DNA of 64,000 nucleotides from CAYTGR01 sp964437445 (GTDB lineage: Bacteria; Chloroflexota; Anaerolineae; B4-G1; SLSP01): positions 1 through 64,000 of the forward strand of contig CAYTGR010000011.1 in NCBI GenBank assembly GCA_964437445.1, written 5' to 3'. The notes under the pieces were generated by a model. The model had not been told where the DNA came from. It was given only the letters and a program-made list of their open reading frames with translations, and searched no databases. Position numbers and translations under genes: made by a program. Positions 62,132 through 64,000 of this stretch are shown one piece after another. How positions within the stretch are numbered: position 1 is the stretch's first letter; each line of letters opens with the position of its first letter.

Positions 62132-63376
62132 ATGAATGATCTACCCCGCCAAAAACTGCGCGAGCTGATCACCCGCTACGGCCCGGCCCTGGCGGATGAC
62201 CCACGCCGTTGTGAGGGACTGCTGCGAGATCTCTGCGGGGCCTACCGGCGGGAGATCTTCGTCCTGATCAGCGCCCTGCAACAGGGAGTCGCCAAAGACC
62301 TGTTGAACATTCAACCGGGCACCCCCTATCCCGTTCTGGAGGCCCAGCTGATCCGGGAATTGCGCGAGGATTTAGCGTTGGATGAAGAAGCCGCCCGGTG
62401 GGCGGTAGAGACGTGGGCTGAGGCCTTGGGCCGGGCGCCGGGCGCGACCACGCCCCCGGCCTCTACAGCATTGCCGACCGGACTGCGCCCCGGTTCAACG
62501 CTCGCCGGCCATACCGGTGAGGTGTTAAGCGTCGCCTTCAGCCCTGACGGGCGCACCCTCGTCTCCGCGAGCAACGACGGCACCGTCCGCTTCTGGGACG
62601 TGGCCGCCGGGCGCGAGACGCGCCACGTGGAGTGGGAGTTGGGCTGGGCCAACGGGGTCGCCTTCAACGTTGATGGCAGCCGGCTGGCACTGGCGGGTAG
62701 CGACGGCTCCGTGCGGCTCTGGGCCGCCGATGGCAACGAGGTGCAGCGGCTGACCGGCCACACGGCCGCGGTGCTCTGCGTCGCCGGCAGCCCCGACGGG
62801 CGGCTACTGGCCTCCGCCGGGCGCGACAAAAGCGTTCGCCTGTGGGATATCCAGGCAGGCCAGGAGCTTCGCCGCCTGGACGGCCACGCTGAGGCGGTGC
62901 CCGCGCTCGCCTTCAGCCCGGATGGACGGCGGTTAGCCTCGGCGGGCGGCTGGGAGCGGACGGTGCGCCAGTGGGATGTGCCTCAGGGGCGCGAGATTTC
63001 GCCGCCGCTGGCCGGTCACACCGCCGGCGTGCCCGCGGTGGCTTTCAGCCCCAACGGCGCGCTCCTGGCAGCCGGTTGCTGGGATGAGACCATCACACTC
63101 TGGAACGCCAGGACCGGCCAGCAGGTGCGGCAAATCACTGAACAGACCGATCAGGTGCATATCATCTTCTGTCTCGCTTTTACCCGTAACGGGACAGCGC
63201 TCGTCTCCGGCGGCTGGGACAAGACGTTACGCCTGTGGGCCGTGGAGACCGGCAAACAGATCCAGGCCGTCGCTGGCCACGCCGGGATGGTCCTCTGTCT
63301 GGCCATGAGTCCCGACGGGCGACTGCTGGCGGCGGGCGACCGCAGCGGAGCGGTGCGGCTTTGGACGGTGGTGTAA
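62132..63376 (+). CDS. WD40 propeller with N-terminal helical domain
   Basis: A protein of 414 residues. Residues 1-100 form a helical domain (LRELITRYGPALADDPRRCE, GLLRDLCGAYRREIFVLISA) that is common at the ends of Ser/Thr kinases and effector proteins in Chloroflexota and cyanobacteria. Then seven WD40 repeats follow, each with the GH..W-D spacing, for example GHTGEVLSVAFSPDGR and VRLWDIQAGQELRR. Seven blades make a closed propeller. It probably serves as scaffold or sensor for the kinase/phosphatase pair. Confidence 0.9.
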   Translation: MNDLPRQKLRELITRYGPALADDPRRCEGLLRDLCGAYRREIFVLISALQQGVAKDLLNIQPGTPYPVLEAQLIRELREDLALDEEAARWAVETWAEALGRAPGATTPPASTALPTGLRPGSTLAGHTGEVLSVAFSPDGRTLVSASNDGTVRFWDVAAGRETRHVEWELGWANGVAFNVDGSRLALAGSDGSVRLWAADGNEVQRLTGHTAAVLCVAGSPDGRLLASAGRDKSVRLWDIQAGQELRRLDGHAEAVPALAFSPDGRRLASAGGWERTVRQWDVPQGREISPPLAGHTAGVPAVAFSPNGALLAAGCWDETITLWNARTGQQVRQITEQTDQVHIIFCLAFTRNGTALVSGGWDKTLRLWAVETGKQIQAVAGHAGMVLCLAMSPDGRLLAAGDRSGAVRLWTVV

Positions 63377-63389
63377 ACCGGAGGCCCCC

Positions 63390-63749
63390 ATGGACGAACG
63401 GCCCAACGTCATGATTGTTCTGGCGCGTTGCCGGCACAACCGGCAGGGATTTGGCATCCGGTTTGAGGAAAAGAGCCGGGGCCGGTGGGCTGCCGATTGG
63501 GCCTTTGCGGTCAAGGAGACGGCCGCCAGGCGCGAGGGCTACGACCGGGGCGAGATCGCCGGCGAGTTCGGGATTGATCCGGCTTACCCTGGCTGCCCCC
63601 ATTGCGGGGCCAAGTTATTGCTTAAGTGCGAATGCGGCAAGGTAACCTGCTGGAACGGCGAGGACCCCAGGGTGACCTGTCCCTGGTGCGGCCGTGCCGG
63701 TGAGGTGCGGGGGATCGCAGAAAGCTTACAGGCCGGTAGCGATCGTTAA
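63390..63749 (+). CDS. Zinc-ribbon protein (TerY-C-like)
   Basis: A protein of 119 residues. An N-terminal half (VMIVLARCRHNRQGFGIRFE, WAFAVKETAARREGYDRGEI) is followed by a zinc ribbon with CPHCGAKLLLKCECGKVTC and CPWCGRAGEV, seven Cys in all. The sequence resembles the C-terminal metal-binding domain that follows the vWA domain in TerY proteins. Here it is encoded on its own. Confidence 0.8.
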   Translation: MDERPNVMIVLARCRHNRQGFGIRFEEKSRGRWAADWAFAVKETAARREGYDRGEIAGEFGIDPAYPGCPHCGAKLLLKCECGKVTCWNGEDPRVTCPWCGRAGEVRGIAESLQAGSDR

Positions 63750-63756
63750 ATCCCGC

Positions 63757-63826
63757 TCGCTATTCGCCATCCGCCATTCGCTATTTGCCATTCGCTATTC
63801 GCCATTCGTTATTCGCCATTCGCTAT
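63757..63826. repeat. TCGCYAT heptamer array, ten units
   Basis: Ten 7-mers without interruption: TCGCTAT, TCGCCAT, CCGCCAT, TCGCTAT, TTGCCAT, TCGCTAT, TCGCCAT, TCGTTAT, TCGCCAT, TCGCTAT. It ends 4 nt before the GGGAGG that serves the kinase gene. Confidence 0.95.
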
Positions 63827-63840
63827 TTTGGGAGGTTAGC

Positions 63841-64000
63841 ATGAACCAACTGTTGAAACCCGGCCAGACCGTGCAAACCGAGTCTGGCGTGCCGTGCAAA
63901 GTGGACGCCTTTCTCGGCGGTGGTGGCCAGGGCGAAGTCTACAAGGCCGATCTGAGCGGCAAGAAGGTGGCCCTCAAATGGTACTTCCCCGCGCAGGCCA
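63841..64000 (+). CDS. Protein kinase, N-terminal part (cut by window end)
   Basis: The first 53 codons are visible. They start MNQLLKPGQTVQTESGVPC and contain the glycine loop GGGGQGEVYKA and the ATP-binding Lys in VALKWYFP. These are Hanks-type kinase features of subdomains I and II. It is the kinase of the TerY-P-type operon. The rest lies outside. Confidence 0.88.
   Translation, partial: MNQLLKPGQTVQTESGVPCKVDAFLGGGGQGEVYKADLSGKKVALKWYFPAQA

Noticed and set aside
63757..63826. CRISPR or coding repeat
   Set aside because: Contiguous 7-mers without spacers and no start codon or ribosome site. It is a simple tandem array.

Overview
The window reads as a high-GC chromosome fragment of a member of the Chloroflexota (probably an Anaerolineae/Caldilineae-like lineage). 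This is inferred from gene content: roadblock and V4R proteins, an R3H-type AAA ATPase, many STAND/WD40/CHAT proteins, DUF6485 and lipoproteins. I could not run a phylogeny. Two runs of exactly 100 N show that it is a draft or metagenome-assembled sequence. Both gaps fall inside tandem repeats of one CHAT-protease gene.

Layout. (1) 0-8.3 kb: a partial lipoprotein gene, a V4R + roadblock pair on the minus strand, then a plus-strand run of FAH-family hydrolase, GNAT-like protein, DUF6485, acylphosphatase, a FecR-like membrane protein, a PurM-fold protein and a metallophosphoesterase. (2) 8.3-13.6 kb: a core block with RNase P RNA and its own promoter, rpsF-ssb-rpsR, a parvulin-type foldase and a convergent bifunctional (p)ppGpp enzyme. 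(3) 13.8-24.2 kb: minus-strand housekeeping genes (SRPBCC, 2-hydroxyacid dehydrogenase, NagD-like HAD, nitrilase, MarR, metallophosphoesterase, Nudix, alpha/beta hydrolase, AlkD-like, tmk, R3H ATPase). (4) 24.4-30.1 kb: an MFS transporter, a NarL-type two-component pair and an OYE-family flavoenzyme. (5) 30.8-50.3 kb: an accessory island of conflict-type genes. It holds a broken caspase-like gene, Fic, a STAND NB-ARC/WD40 protein with a small partner, a MoxR-DUF5682-HEAT-vWA-SWIM module interrupted by a DUF4258/MqsA-type toxin-antitoxin pair, an AAA/PD-(D/E)XK gene bracketed by 47-bp direct repeats, a frameshifted gene and a TPR-CHAT protease. (6) 50.6-60.1 kb: a beta-helix lipoprotein with a decayed C-terminus, a TetR + ABC-2 export operon, and a membrane thiol/iron-sulfur cluster. 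(7) 60.3-64 kb: a TerY-P-type signalling operon of vWA, PP2C, WD40, zinc ribbon and a protein kinase cut by the window end.

The least expected signal is outside the genes. At about fifteen intergenic places there are short tandem arrays with a strict 7-bp period. The heptamer sequence differs at each place, some arrays fold back as hairpins, and several sit immediately before a Shine-Dalgarno sequence. They resemble the heptanucleotide STRR arrays known from cyanobacteria. A second signal is a set of palindromic G/C-run cassettes inserted in frame inside genes, all of them in the conflict island. Other dispersed elements are palindromes built on GCAAACT/AGTTTGC, inverted-repeat elements ending in CTGCAAAA/TTTTGCAG, and tandem hairpins at 542-650.

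The five-gene MoxR/DUF5682/HEAT/vWA/SWIM module together with the adjacent STAND, TA and CHAT genes is the best candidate for a poorly described system. The MoxR-vWA theme itself is known from comparative genomics of NTP-dependent conflict systems.
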